From Malus domestica (taxonomy: Eukaryota; Streptophyta; Magnoliopsida; Rosales; Rosaceae), in the NCBI RefSeq assembly GCF_042453785.1, contig NC_091674.1, positions 4,890,001 through 4,954,000 on the forward strand: a stretch of 64,000 nt of DNA, given 5' to 3'. A model generated the notes under the pieces. That model saw nothing but the letters and a program-made list of their open reading frames with translations, did not search any database and had not been told where the DNA came from. Each line of letters begins with the position of its first letter. Position 1 is the first letter of the stretch. Made by a program: the position numbers and the translations under genes. This document shows positions 20,882-31,699 of the stretch, one piece after another.

Positions 20882-22707
20882 TCAACACCCGTGGGAAACG
20901 AACAAGTTCGAAAGACAGACCTGTTGGCTCAGAATTTCCGCTGCCACGTTAAGATCCCCATCTGCAGCTGCTAGGGCAACTTCTACCTGTGTCTGTAGCC
21001 CATTACCAAGACGTTTTTAGAAGATGTTCATAACAGAAAGCATGAACTATAATGCTAACCATCAACTAAACTCGTTAATGATGCGCGGTAACGTATGTCA
21101 TAGCAAACTTCCGCGTCCTCTAACTTTACCAATATGAATCAAGGTAGCTAATAAAATGCATACTATGGGATAGTTAACTCATTTGATTAAGGAGAAATAC
21201 AGCACGGTTTAACATTTTACCCTCTCAAAACCCATTGATACAAGCTTTTTGATTTCTTCTTCAGAAGCAACATAATCCTGCATCTGAAAGACAAGTTAAA
21301 GACTTATCCAGAAGGACCGGAAGAACCGTCAGGGAAAACCCAAATGATTATTTAAAGAGACAAACCTGGTGGTGTACAGGAATTTCTGCTGCTGCACTAT
21401 TTAGTGTTGCCCGCCTGAAAATAAGAGGAACCGAGGTAGTACCATTTCCAGCCAAATGCATACTGCTTAGGATTTGCTTTAGATTTACGTCGTTTACTAG
21501 AACTTTGAGAACATTCTTACTAGTGAAGCAAACTATTTATAAAAAAGAAAACAAGGCAGTAGATGTAAACATCTAGGGAATGCATAATGCAATGCTAGTG
21601 AAAGATGCCCAAAACTCGTTAAGCTATAAGTATGCATTAAGTTTTTTTAGTACCTTCCATCAGATAACTGCTGTCCTGTACCAATAACTGCCACATCTGA
21701 TGGACGTTCTGAGTTGCTATTGTCCAAGAGTCTAGCCTGTAAATTTGATTCTGAATCCACATCAGAAACAGTACTTCGACCAGATGCAAGTGTTCTTCCC
21801 CTCCCAGGAAACCTGTGACCGTCTTGTGCTGACTGCATTATTGCAATAGGAAGTCATCAAATTTAGTCACTGAATTTATACCAAACAAAGTGCATACTTC
21901 AAAGTTTGAATTAAGGGCACAACACTCTTAACATACAAGTGACATTTTGATGTTAGAACATGGATCCTAAAGGGGGTCGGTAAGTAAAGGGTTTCCAACA
22001 TTTACATCCTCAAAAGGTGAAAGACACAATACCTGTACAGATGTTTCCCTACGTGGGATCCACGGAGACAAGTTTCTCCAGATACTTCCAGCAGAGAATC
22101 CACTGGTAAATAAAATATATCATTTTACAACTCTTATAACACTGATAACTGTAGTCTTTCAAGAAATCGAATTACCAAAATTCATCAGTCAAGGAAAAGT
22201 AAAGGGAACAGAAATATACTTACCTACATGGTGTACCTTGGGTTGAATATGTAGGGATGAAGGCTGAAGGATTCCCACCAGTGCACACAATAAATTTAGG
22301 CCGCCTTACACAACTTGACTGGAAGCATAAAGTTTTAAAGAGAATAAGATTAGGAATGCATGCAAATTATAAACGCATAAGTTGAATTAGATAAGACGAA
22401 CAATAGTTGATTTCCAAATTGATGAATCATCAAAAGCAGTTTACTTACAAACAATGAGGAGGCCTCAATTTTAGAATAGAAGGATGTTCCCGGAATGAGG
22501 AAATTTAATAAGCTGTAAGTATCTGTATTGCAAAGCCAACACAAAACATTATCACCGACTTCCTTGTGTGACACAACAAAATAGAAAACGGGAGATTAGA
22601 ATGAGAGAAACATACAAGCAAAGCCTGACAAAATGCCACATAGGTGTCCCAGTAAAGAAACATTTGGCATAACAACTTGGAACACTACCAGCAAGATCCA
22701 TGCATAC
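20882..22707 (-). pseudogene. RBL15: Rhomboid-like protein 15 (RBL15) with UBA domain, 5' exons missing
   Basis: Eight minus-strand exons were rebuilt with proper GT..AG borders: 22707-22616, 22522-22449, 22318-22224, 22102-22033, 21832-21654, 21414-21366, 21277-21221 and 20992-20882. They encode about 242 residues. First comes the last rhomboid membrane segments (WILLVVFQVVMPNVSLLGHL then CGILSGFA), including the catalytic-dyad His in LLGHLCGILSG. Then LLNFLIPGTSFYSKIEASSLF, the FIVCTGGNPSAFIPTYS linker, RFPGRGRTLASGRS, and a C-terminal UBA domain (VASEEEIKKLVSMGFER, TQVEVALAAADGDLNVAAEIL). Arabidopsis RBL15 (At3g58460) has the same order. The N-terminal half, with the GFSG catalytic Ser, is not found upstream, so proteolysis is not expected. 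All eight exon phases join in one open frame, so the loss may be recent or a short product may still be made. Confidence 0.82.
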
Positions 22708-23276
22708 CTGAAACAGATTTAAATGTCAAATAATTAAGAAAATATATGGCAATGTAAAAGAATAAGATTAAACACGACATAAGCATTTTACTGCCATTAC
22801 CATTTAGCAGGCACATTAAAGAGTCCAAACACACAAATAGTTAGCAGGCACATAAGCATTTGACGACCATGAGATGAAATCAGTTTGCACTTTGCATACA
22901 AAAAAAATAAGGCATATTACTTTTTCTACTAACAGAGCAAATCCCCCCACAAATAGTTTATACAGACAATTTAACTTAAACAAGATTAAGCTTTTGTGTG
23001 GAGAAACAAAAATATAAATAAAAATGAGTAGAAATTCTCCATTAGAGTTCAAAATGGGCAAGGCAGGCGACCGAAAGATCTGTGACATAGCCTGACATTA
23101 GAGGCTCTAAATTACGGATTGTTAAGGTAGGCTCAATATTTAGGTTTCCAATGATTGTAGTTAAGAAAGGCTCAATATTTAGGTTTACAATGATCGTGAT
23201 ATAACGAAATACTGTTTTGAAGAGACTACGGGAAAGAGGGTGGCGAAATTCCACTTCTTTCTAATAACTACAGATT
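22708..23276. other. Region upstream of truncated RBL15; no rhomboid exons
   Basis: Read on the minus strand for GFSG and the N-terminal rhomboid motifs; none found. It holds a short tandem duplication around GGCTCAATATTTAGGTTT (about 23130 and 23170). Confidence 0.55.
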
Positions 23277-23303
23277 TCCACACTGACAATGAAAAAATTT
23301 ACC

Positions 23304-23445
23304 TTGGAATTTGGATACAACATCAGAGGGCGAAGCAAAGCTCGATTTTGGGTTGGCGAAGGAGATGAGTCGAGACGAGAGAGACACAGAGTGAGACTGT
23401 GAGAGTGAGGTGACTCAGGTGAGGTTGAGTGAGTTAGGTAATGTA
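23304..23445 (-). other. Leader-like exon on the minus strand, possible RBL15 first exon
   Basis: On the minus strand a pyrimidine-rich, GC-richer stretch (CACTCTGTGTCTCTCTCGTC, then CTTCGCCAACCC) ends in AATTCCAAG before GTAAAT, a good donor site. Its position upstream of the RBL15 exons fits an untranslated first exon left after loss of the coding exons between. It supplies no start codon in frame with the next retained exon. Confidence 0.4.
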
Positions 23446-23776
23446 TGAACTGTTGTGATTAAGTTTCAACCAAATCCAACGGTCCACGTAATTCTTAAAC
23501 ATAATTTAATATTACATATATATAAAGTATGTTTCGGTTCGGTTTAAGATTACAGAACAAAGGCATATGGATCCCGGATCACATACTGAACTTTTCGGTT
23601 TCAGGTACAAAATGATTCAAAATTCTTGGTTCGGGACGTTTTCAATTCGGTTTTGCAAAGTTTTCGGTTTGATTCGGTTCTGCAAATTTCTTTTCAAAAA
23701 AACAAAAAAAAAAACACAAAACGTGTAGGTATATGCTAGTAATAATAAAGACAAGCCAATATGCTAGTAATAGTTA
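23446..23776. repeat. CGGTT-rich repeat
   Basis: Dense TTCGGTT/TTGGTTCGG motifs (about 23530-23690), then an A-run. The same motif family ends the next element, so this is probably a fragment of a related repeat. No gene. Confidence 0.5.
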
Positions 23777-24436
23777 AGGGTGTGCTCGGTTTCATTCGGT
23801 TCAGTATTTTGTCAAAATCGAAACCGAACCAAAACTTCGTTTCAGTTCGATTTTTTTTAGTTCAATTTTTCTAGGTTTGGTTTTGTTCGATTCGATTTTG
23901 ATTTTTTTATTTATTTATAAAACTCAATTTTTTTTTAATATGGAATTTAATATAGAGGCTTACATTGGTAGACTAATAATAAGAAAATTGGAAAAGTGGG
24001 AAGATTGTTATACATATACAATTATATATTCTATCAACAACCTTAATTGTAAAGAAAAATGATCACTGTATCCATTCCAAAAGTAAAAAAATAGAGAAGC
24101 TTTTTCAAGTTCCAAAGACTTCCAAAAAATTTCTCTATAACCAATTGAATATCCTCCCTAATTGAACCAAGTATGTTCCTTGCAAAAGCCTAGGGTTAGT
24201 TTCAAACTTGTCAACAAAATTTCACAAAAGAAACATCATGGCCATAAATTCATAGTGTAAAGGGATTCGGTTTGGTTCAGTTCGATTCAATTTTTGAACC
24301 TCTAAAATTGAAACCGAACCAATAAAGTTCGGTTTGGTTCAGTTTTTCCTTCTTCGATTCGGTTTTTTTTTTTTCAATTTTTAGGTTTTGGTTAGGTGTT
24401 CGGTCTGATTTTTTTTTTTTTTAACCCACCCCTAAT
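23777..24436. mobile_element. CGGTTTCGGTT-rich TIR element
   Basis: It begins AAGGGTGTGCTCGGTTTC and ends AACCCACCCCTAATA, a GGGTG/CACCC inverted end typical of non-autonomous hAT elements. Both sub-termini are rich in CGGTTTGGTTC and its complement. The small open frame inside (23877-24062) is AT-rich and not a gene. Confidence 0.55.
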
Positions 24437-24437
24437 A

Positions 24438-25290
24438 AGACCATCTCCAACATTTGGCCTAAAACCTAAAATTTTTAACCCAGAAAATTTAGGTTTTAAC
24501 CTAGAAACAGTTTTTCTGTTCTAACCCTTTTGGCCTAAAAATTTAGCCCTAGATTAACAAATGAATTTAGGCTAATTTTTTTTTAAATTAACTTTAAAAA
24601 TATATATATAGACTATCCTAAATTAATTTTATGAACATTTTAACCTAAAAATATTTAAATTCCGATAAACATTGAAAAATCACTAAACCGACACATGAAA
24701 CTCATGAAACACTATAGAAAAATATGAAACACATGATATAGATGTATAAACACAAGACACATGAGCAAACACATGGTTTTGGAAGATGGTAGAAAGAAAA
24801 ATTGGAAGAATTATAGGAGAAAAGTGAGTTTTATATGGATGTTTGAACAAATATATAGGTATTTATAGAGTTTTTTGGGGGAATTTTGAGTTAAATAATT
24901 TTTTATAATTATTTTAACCGTTGAATTTAAATCTAAGCCGTTAGAAAAAAAAAATTTTACCGTTAGATTTGATCATATTCGATCGCAGTTATTGGATTCA
25001 ATAAATTTATAAATGTAAAACAAAAATATTAACTAAATTAAATGTGAACCGTTGGATAACCAACAACCCATTTGAATGTGAACCGTTGATCAACCAAAAG
25101 AGCCGTTTGGCTCAATTTTATTGGCAAACAAGTGGAAGAGACACCCATGTGAATGGGGCTCCACCACTAATATTGGCCTAAATCTAGCTTTTTTTTAGGT
25201 TTTAGATCCAAATTAAAACTTGGATTTGAATGAATTGGGGAAATAAAAGGGAAATTACAGGTTTTAGGCATTGGTTTGGAGTTGGCCTAA
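24438..25290. mobile_element. Large MITE (GACCATCTCCAAC family)
   Basis: The termini are ACCATCTCCAACATTTGGCC and GGTTTGGAGTTGGCC, extending inward as CCTAAAACCT/AGGTTTTAGGC. The interior is AT-rich with repeated CCGTTGGAT/CCGTTGAAT motifs. Non-coding. A poly-A run follows at 25404-25430. Confidence 0.7.
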
Positions 25291-25440
25291 TATTAAAGAC
25301 AAGCCAATGAGTATTACATTTTAATAAATTGTTTTCATTATTGAAATCTAAAAAAATACGAGTTTCGCAGCCGAAAAATAAATTAAAAATACTTAAAATA
25401 TTTATAAAAAAAAAAAAAAAAAAAAAAAAACCAAGTTGAT

Positions 25441-28400
25441 TACAGGCTCTCTGTCTCTCTCCCCTTTGCCCTGCGCCGTTCCGTTGTGTTCAGCGATTCA
25501 GCACACCCTTCCCGGCGCCAGTTTCCTGTCCTCTTAACTCTCCTCCGCAACTCTAACATCCAGGTCAGTATTCACTTCTCTCACCCATATCTGCACTTCC
25601 TGTGGCCGATACCTTATCATTCTCACTGCATCTGCTACTTACTATCAAACTCATTTTTTTGTAAATTTCACTTCTTAATTATTCCTTATGTTGTTCCTTT
25701 AATCAGAATTAGGCTTAAATTTTAGTTAGGTTTGTGAATTGAAATAACAATTCCTAATCACAAGCTTTGGTATAAAGGCCATTAATTTAGTATTTTATAT
25801 TTTTTTCTCCCTTTATTTTTCTTGCTATATTTTTTATCTCATTTTTGTAAATTTATGTTGTTGAAACATACGGGTTTAGTCCCAATACTTACATTAATTT
25901 CCACGCACGTATTTTTACCTCTCACACGCCCAGTTCAGTTGTCGCCTGTATGAATTGAAGAAGATTAATGGACAAAAATTAATGAGAAATAAAAAATGTA
26001 TGTGAATAGCGCTACCCTAATTTATGTAATACAGCAATCACAACAACAACCAAGCCTTATCCCACTAAGTAAGATCGGTAATATGAATCCTAGAACGCCA
26101 TTGCGCTCATTTTTGTGCCATGTCTACCCTATTGTATGTAATATTGGGAAGAAAAAAAATTAAGGTACTGTCAAATAAAGATCAAATTTGTAATCTAATT
26201 TGTAGTTATATATCAATATATTTCATCCTCAAAAGTAAGTTATGTATGCATTAGTTTCTGTAAAAATGTGTTCCCGGTTCCTGTTACGACCTCGTTTGCT
26301 GAGTTATGTTTACCTTAGTTTTCATCTTCTTGTTCTTCTGTTCTTCTTTTTAAATTTGATGACGTATTAGTTTATGTTCGATTTTGATAGAATGTTGGTT
26401 GTTGGAAAGTGAAAACAAGGAAGCTAATTATGCTTGAAGTAGAATTTGCCTCGCAAAGATACTTTAAATGTTTTCTTTCTGTTTCTGTTTGTTTAATTAC
26501 TTGACGTGTTTTCGGATCAGTTGGAGTTCTAGATTATGTTTGGGAGAGTTTGATCTGCAGATCTTACTTTGATACGATACGAGCACATAGATTGTAAGAA
26601 GTATCTACATCAACTAGTTGAGAATTGGACTTAAGTTGGTTAGTTAGAAGTACATGGATTGTTCGCTCGATGAACCATCGGTTGGATTTTGTCTTGCTTT
26701 CCTGTGAACTGGTATATAGTTGAAATGTAACAAGAACTCGTGCAATCAACTGTTTTATTGCACCTGGCAATAATGAAATGGTTTGGTTATTCGGGGAAGT
26801 GTCCCAGAATATCACAATTCAACTCTTTTGGGTCGCATAATGTTTCTCATTTGGTGTGATTTCATTTCTTTTATGACCCAATTTGCAATAATCAGCTCAA
26901 TATGTTGATAATTGTTACTATTTCAAGCCAAACTAAAAAGGAAAACGATCAAAGTAATTTTGTAAAATATCGAGTTTGTATGGAAATTAATGATGGAATT
27001 CGCTAACATTGTTGCTAATCATGTTTATGTACAGATCGCGACATGTGTTCAAGGTATATTCGTTAGTGCTTAATGCTTCAATGGAGTATCTTGTAAGTTT
27101 CCCAACAATGTCAACTCTAAATGTTCTTGTGATTGTTATCCTTATTTCTGTTTTCGTATGGTTAGTATGTTATTTTTTTTCTATTCGTTTAACGTTCTTT
27201 TTCTTTCAGGGTTCTGAAACAAGTACTCCTAGTCAGATTGGGGACCGATCAACCAGTGATGTTGTTGTGAGGATACGCACAGAGGATGGGCGGGATGATC
27301 GGCTATATTGTCATTCCCAGATCCTCATAGAAAAGAGCAAGTATTTCGCTGATCGCCTCTCTGAAAATTGGCCGACATGTCAGATTCTTGACTCACGCAA
27401 CTGCGTTGACGTATACTGCCAAGAGTCAGAATTTGACCACCATGTCAGTGTTCTCCGCCTTTTTTACATCATAGTAGATGGCTTAGTTGATGACTTGTGG
27501 CATGGTGTAAAAAACGCCATTGGAATTCTCCAGGTGGCTGTCAAGCTTGGATGCCCACAAATCATAACTGCTTGTGTGAACTACTTGGAAGCAGTTCCCT
27601 GGGAAGAGTCCGAGGAGGAGGAGATTTTAAAGATCATACCACGCTTGGGATCACAAGTGGAGCCAATTCTTGCCCGTCTTCTTCCAGTCAATCACTCATC
27701 AATCATGGCGATATTTTTGTCAACCATCCGATTTGCCACATCGTCCCCTCTTCCAATCATGAATGATCTCAAGTCTTCTGCCCAGGAGCAGCTTGAGTAC
27801 ATGCTAACTGAAGACGATGATGCCCCTCTCCTAACAGCCGATGATGAGATTAAATCCGAGGTGAAAGAATGTGTGAAGAGACTATATGGAAGATTTAATA
27901 ATCTATTAGAAGCTTTGTTAAGTGAAGTAGAATTATCTTCTGATGGAGGGAAGATGCAATCATTTCAAAGGCTTTTATCAGATCTGTCGTGGGCGTGCCA
28001 GATTTTAACTAAGTTGGAAATTATGAGGGAACTTGTCTGCAATTGGATGGATGCATCGGATAAAATAGTTAAGGCTGTAAAGCAAGCAAGGCCGACAACT
28101 GAACTGATTGAGACAAAGCTTAGGGTTGTTGAGGTTGCAGCAAAGATTCTAGAGGCAATAGGTTACGGCACTGTCATTTTGCCAACTGCAAAACGGCTTC
28201 ATATGGTAAAGGTATGGCTTCCTTTTGTGAGGGTTGCGAAACCAGTGATTGATTCCGCCACAACTACCGGTGATGATGCTCCTACGCTGAAGATGGATAG
28301 TGAGCTGTGGCAATCGTTGGAATCGACATTTGTTTCCATAATTCTTGCACTTCCATCTGTTGAACAGGCAGAGATATTGACCGAATGGTTGGAGAACGAA

Positions 28401-28750
28401 CATATTCAATATCCTGACCTGACTGAGGCATTTGAGGTATGGTGTTACAGATCCAAGGTTTCCAAAAGAAGACTATCGTTTATATCGGTGAACCATGACA
28501 AAATCGATACACATTAAGTCGTTAACCTCTTCTCTTGACCCTTTTCAACCGTTTTAGTAGCTACTGGTTTCTCGGACACCCTTTCTTAACCAATGTGTTT
28601 TGCAAAAACTTGGGGAGAAGGGGTTAATGATCGCGGAAGTAGATGGAATATTTGAACTAGTAGCTCTGTTGTGAACTTGTTCTGTATAGACTGAATCTCG
28701 CTAGGTTGTCATGTCATTTAATTTCGGGTCTCGTAACTCCGGCTCATATG
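25441..28750 (+). CDS. BTB/POZ domain protein, At3g05675-like
   Basis: Coding exons are 27081-27092 (MEYL) and 27210-28517, giving 439 aa. The intron 27093-27209 has donor CTT|GTAAGT and acceptor TTTCTTTCAG|GG, so translation starts at MEYLGSETSTPSQIGDR and not at an upstream in-frame ATG (27009), which would translate the intron. The BTB domain spans about residues 17-120 (SDVVVRIRTEDGRDDRLYCH, SKYFADRLSENWPTCQ). An all-helical C-terminal region follows, ending LPSVEQAEILTEWLENE and LTEAFEVWCYRSKVSKRRL. This matches my recollection of At3g05675 almost end to end. BTB proteins of this type are thought to be CUL3 ubiquitin-ligase adaptors. A non-coding first exon (about 25441-25563) of the RPS5/RPS28 leader type precedes a 1.47-kb intron (25564-27034). 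Exon 2 starts at 27035. The 3' end is estimated. Confidence 0.9.
25900..26135 (-). mobile_element. MITE fragment and RTE LINE 3' tail in BTB intron 1
   Basis: 26036-26135 is the antisense of an RTE 3' end: CAACAACAACCAAGCC, then CCCACTAAGTAAGATCGG and CTAGAACGCCATTGCGCTC, the counterpart of the end of the LINE at 12.3 kb. Just before it, ATTGAAGAAGATTAATGG (about 25955) recurs near 47294 as part of a dispersed short element. The rest of the intron (26136-27034) is AT-rich with nothing recognised. Confidence 0.7.
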
Positions 28751-29900
28751 TAAAAAATTGTAATTGTTGGGGTTCTTCATGAAACAAGGCTACCCAACTC
28801 AAATCTCCTAGTTAATTTTGTAAGTATGAATACCGTATTTGAAGAGTATCAGTGAGAGTTGCTTCCATTTTGCGTACAGAAATATATTCACAAGAATTCG
28901 TTATGCTCTGGTGGGTGCTCTTTAGGTTGGGCTGACTCATCTAGAAAAATAGAGGGCAATTGGCAGGAACGATCACTTTGTGACATTTTGTTGCAGAAAC
29001 GGTAGCGGTCAGTTGTTATGTTGTCATTAGATCATTGTTCGTAATTATTATGTCATTGTTGAATTAGTAATATATGATCAATATGTTATCGTTAATAAAA
29101 GATGATCATTTATGTAACAAATCTTAAAAAGTGCTAATTACTCAAAAAACGAAGAAAAAGAAAATTTGAGTAAACTTTGAGACTGACTCCAATATGGCAG
29201 TGCTTTTAGAACGACAGCTAATATTGGATTACAAAAGCACTTTTCGGTATTTACCAAAGACAAAGGTGCTTCAATTCATGAGCAAGGTGGAGTTTTATAA
29301 AATTTTAACGCACTGGAATTTTATCCTCAAAGATACAAGAAGCAAGAAATCCTCCAGAAATGTATGTGCACAATGCTGCAATCAAAACTAGCAAATAAAA
29401 GTTCGGCTGAAAAGTTGGGTGGGGGCGTTGAAGAAAACATGAAGAGATAAAAACACAGCCTGGAGGAGTAGCAAAAAAAATACTGCTCTGCTTTAGCTTG
29501 TCTTGAATTTTGATGCAATATGAGAGCTTCCGCCAACATCTTTCTAGTATCCGTCTATGCCTTGCAGGCAGTAAAGTTTGATGCCGAGTTGTGAATCTGC
29601 ACCCATCGAAACACGGTCACGTTTCAGATTTGGTTAATGTGACCTAACTACACATTAATAGAATTGCCTCTCCCCAATGATCGTAAAAAGCACAATAGTG
29701 TTCAGATTTCACAACAAACTCAATCAGAATTAAGCATGCATATCTTAACTGCGTTCTTAGCATATGCTAATTTAAAGCGGGAGCCTTGTGCACTGGGTAC
29801 GACCTTTTTTTATAATACAGCAAATGTAGACTTCCCATTACATATTATTGTGAAGGAAGAAAGAAATTTTCACCGGCCAACCGTCACTTACCAGTTTATG
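28751..29900. other. Intergenic between BTB and the convergent methyltransferase gene
   Basis: No gene seen. A short AGTGCTTTTAGAACGACAG...AAAGCACTTTT inverted motif (about 29199-29245) looks like a MITE fragment related to 15350. The 3' untranslated regions of both neighbours fall here. Confidence 0.5.
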
Positions 29901-29922
29901 GTCACAAGAGAATACAGAGCTC

Positions 29923-31500
29923 CTACTTCTCTACCTCCCACCCTTCTAATCTCGTCTCAGGATCATAGTTTGTGAACAGCCGAAACTCGTTTCCTAGTTT
30001 GCTAGAGTGTTGAGGCCTAAAACCACACGGATGCAATCCCATGAGTTCAGCTGCTCTCTCTTTCTGCACAGCTCCTGCAAGTAAGTCATCATATAACAAT
30101 TTAGTTGGATGCACTCAGCTGAAATGTGCAAGAAACAACATTGTTTAATTTAAAATGTATTATTCTTGTCTTCTAGAAGTAATTACCGTTTAGCCTGTGT
30201 AGGAATGACAATACTCTTATTGCGTTTTACAAAATTATACATGCTAATGTTTACCTGTGAGGAGAAGCAAGTGAGATTTTTCTGATCGTGCTAGAAATGA
30301 AATTGTTTGAGCAACTTTCTCCAAACACTCCTGACTCTGAAAACACCAGTTATACTACATAAGCAATATGTTCACAACCATCAAAACATCCAAAATACCA
30401 CAAGTTCACAGCTACATTTGTCTGAAGAACCGTATTCCCCAATCTAACTAGTCTGAATCCAACGAAAAAGAGGAAGTGGATGAAACTACATGCCCCACCT
30501 ATGCAACTGGACTCAGCGTCTGTACAACAGATGTAGAAAAGCAATGCGGTAACTAAACGCGGTACATACAATCATCAAAATGTATTTCGACTTCTTACGG
30601 AGTGTGTGAAGATTCATATTCTTTTGTACATAACACACACAGCATATCCCATAGTGAGAACGCACATATGGCCAAACATGAATCGGTGATACAAATTGAA
30701 CTCGCTGAACCGAAGCAACAAAAGATTAACTAACACTATCGGAACAAAAGACATAAAAGAATCATAATTTCGCAATTGCTCACCAGGTAAGGAGGATCAG
30801 CAACCACAATGTCAAAAGCATTCTTCAGCTCCAATGGCAAATCTTCAGGCCGGTTGTAATCGTAGAACGAGAAATCACTGCCGTACTGCTCAAACCGCTT
30901 GTCATACTCGAGCAGTTGTACAGACACATCGGAATCAGCATTCTGAAAATCCAAAAATCAGTGAAAAAAATAAAGAAACCAAAATCATTAGCACTACGGT
31001 CTAGTCACAAGTGTTCAACTCTCGTGAATGGCGAGTTCAATATGAAATTACTGCAGGCCCATTGTGTGGCTTAACTCAAATCCGCTCTTTCCCAATACAG
31101 TCGTATCAAACAAAAGATTTAAAATTTGATAAAAACCCAGATATTGAAAAGATGAAAGGACCTTGAGATAGGCGTAGAGTGAGGGGCAAGCCACGCAGGC
31201 GACCCGAGCGGAGGCGGTGGCGGAGTTGCAGAGAGTGAGGACCTCTTGGGCTAGGGTTTGGGCGGTGCGGGGGTCGTACCAGAACTGACTCAGTCTCCAG
31301 TCTTCGGAGATCAGAGCCGGACCGGTCGAATCGGTTGCTTGGCTCTCGGCGGCGGTGTCGGGTGATGACTGGCTTTGCTCGGCTAGGAACTCCTTCAGAG
31401 CTTCTAGGGCTTGAAGGCTTAGGGTCGGTGCGTCGTCGTCGTCGTTTGAGGCGACGCTCCGGTGGTTGGGGAGGGTTTGGGCGGAGAGGTTTTGTTCCAT
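29923..31500 (-). CDS. eEF1A lysine methyltransferase-like protein (EFM5/EEF1AKMT1 family)
   Basis: Four minus-strand exons (31500-31162, 30942-30784, 30336-30255, 30074-29923) join in frame to 732 nt, 243 aa. The start is MEQNLSAQTLPNHRSV; the catalytic part contains LISEDWRLSQFWYDPRTAQTL, LLEYDKRFEQYGSDFSFYDYN and the methyltransferase motif DIVVADPPYL (DPPY at residues 162-165). It ends GNEFRLFTNYDPETRLEGWE. The block order matches human EEF1AKMT1 (N6AMT2) and yeast Efm5, which trimethylate a lysine near the N-terminus of eEF1A using S-adenosylmethionine; the plant substrate is inferred. Length is normal for plants. The first donor (AAG|GTCC) is unusual in its second half but gives the expected junction. 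I recall At3g58470 as the Arabidopsis counterpart. Confidence 0.9.
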
Positions 31501-31690
31501 TTTTTGCGGTGTTTTGGACAGAAGCTTGGTTGTTGTGATGACACTAGTGCGTCGGCTGCGGGCGGGTATTTATACCCGTTTATTCAGTTTTCAGGTTTTA
31601 GTTGTTTGTATTTGTTTTCGGTTATTATTATTTTTATTTTATTTTGGATGAAGTACGAAGGAAAACGTACAATCAAATAGGATAGGATGC
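31501..31690 (-). promoter_or_regulatory. Upstream region of the methyltransferase gene
   Basis: Short 5' flank before the LINE begins. TATTTATACC on the plus strand near 31568 reads GGTATAAATA on the minus strand, a TATA-like box about 70 bp upstream of the ATG. Not tested further. Confidence 0.4.
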
Positions 31691-31699
31691 TAATAATGA

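Noticed and set aside
27009-27080. Upstream in-frame ATG extending the BTB protein to 502 codons
   Set aside because: That reading translates a GTAAGT..TTTCAG intron as a hydrophobic run; splicing gives MEYL-GSETSTPSQ, which matches the known family N-terminus.
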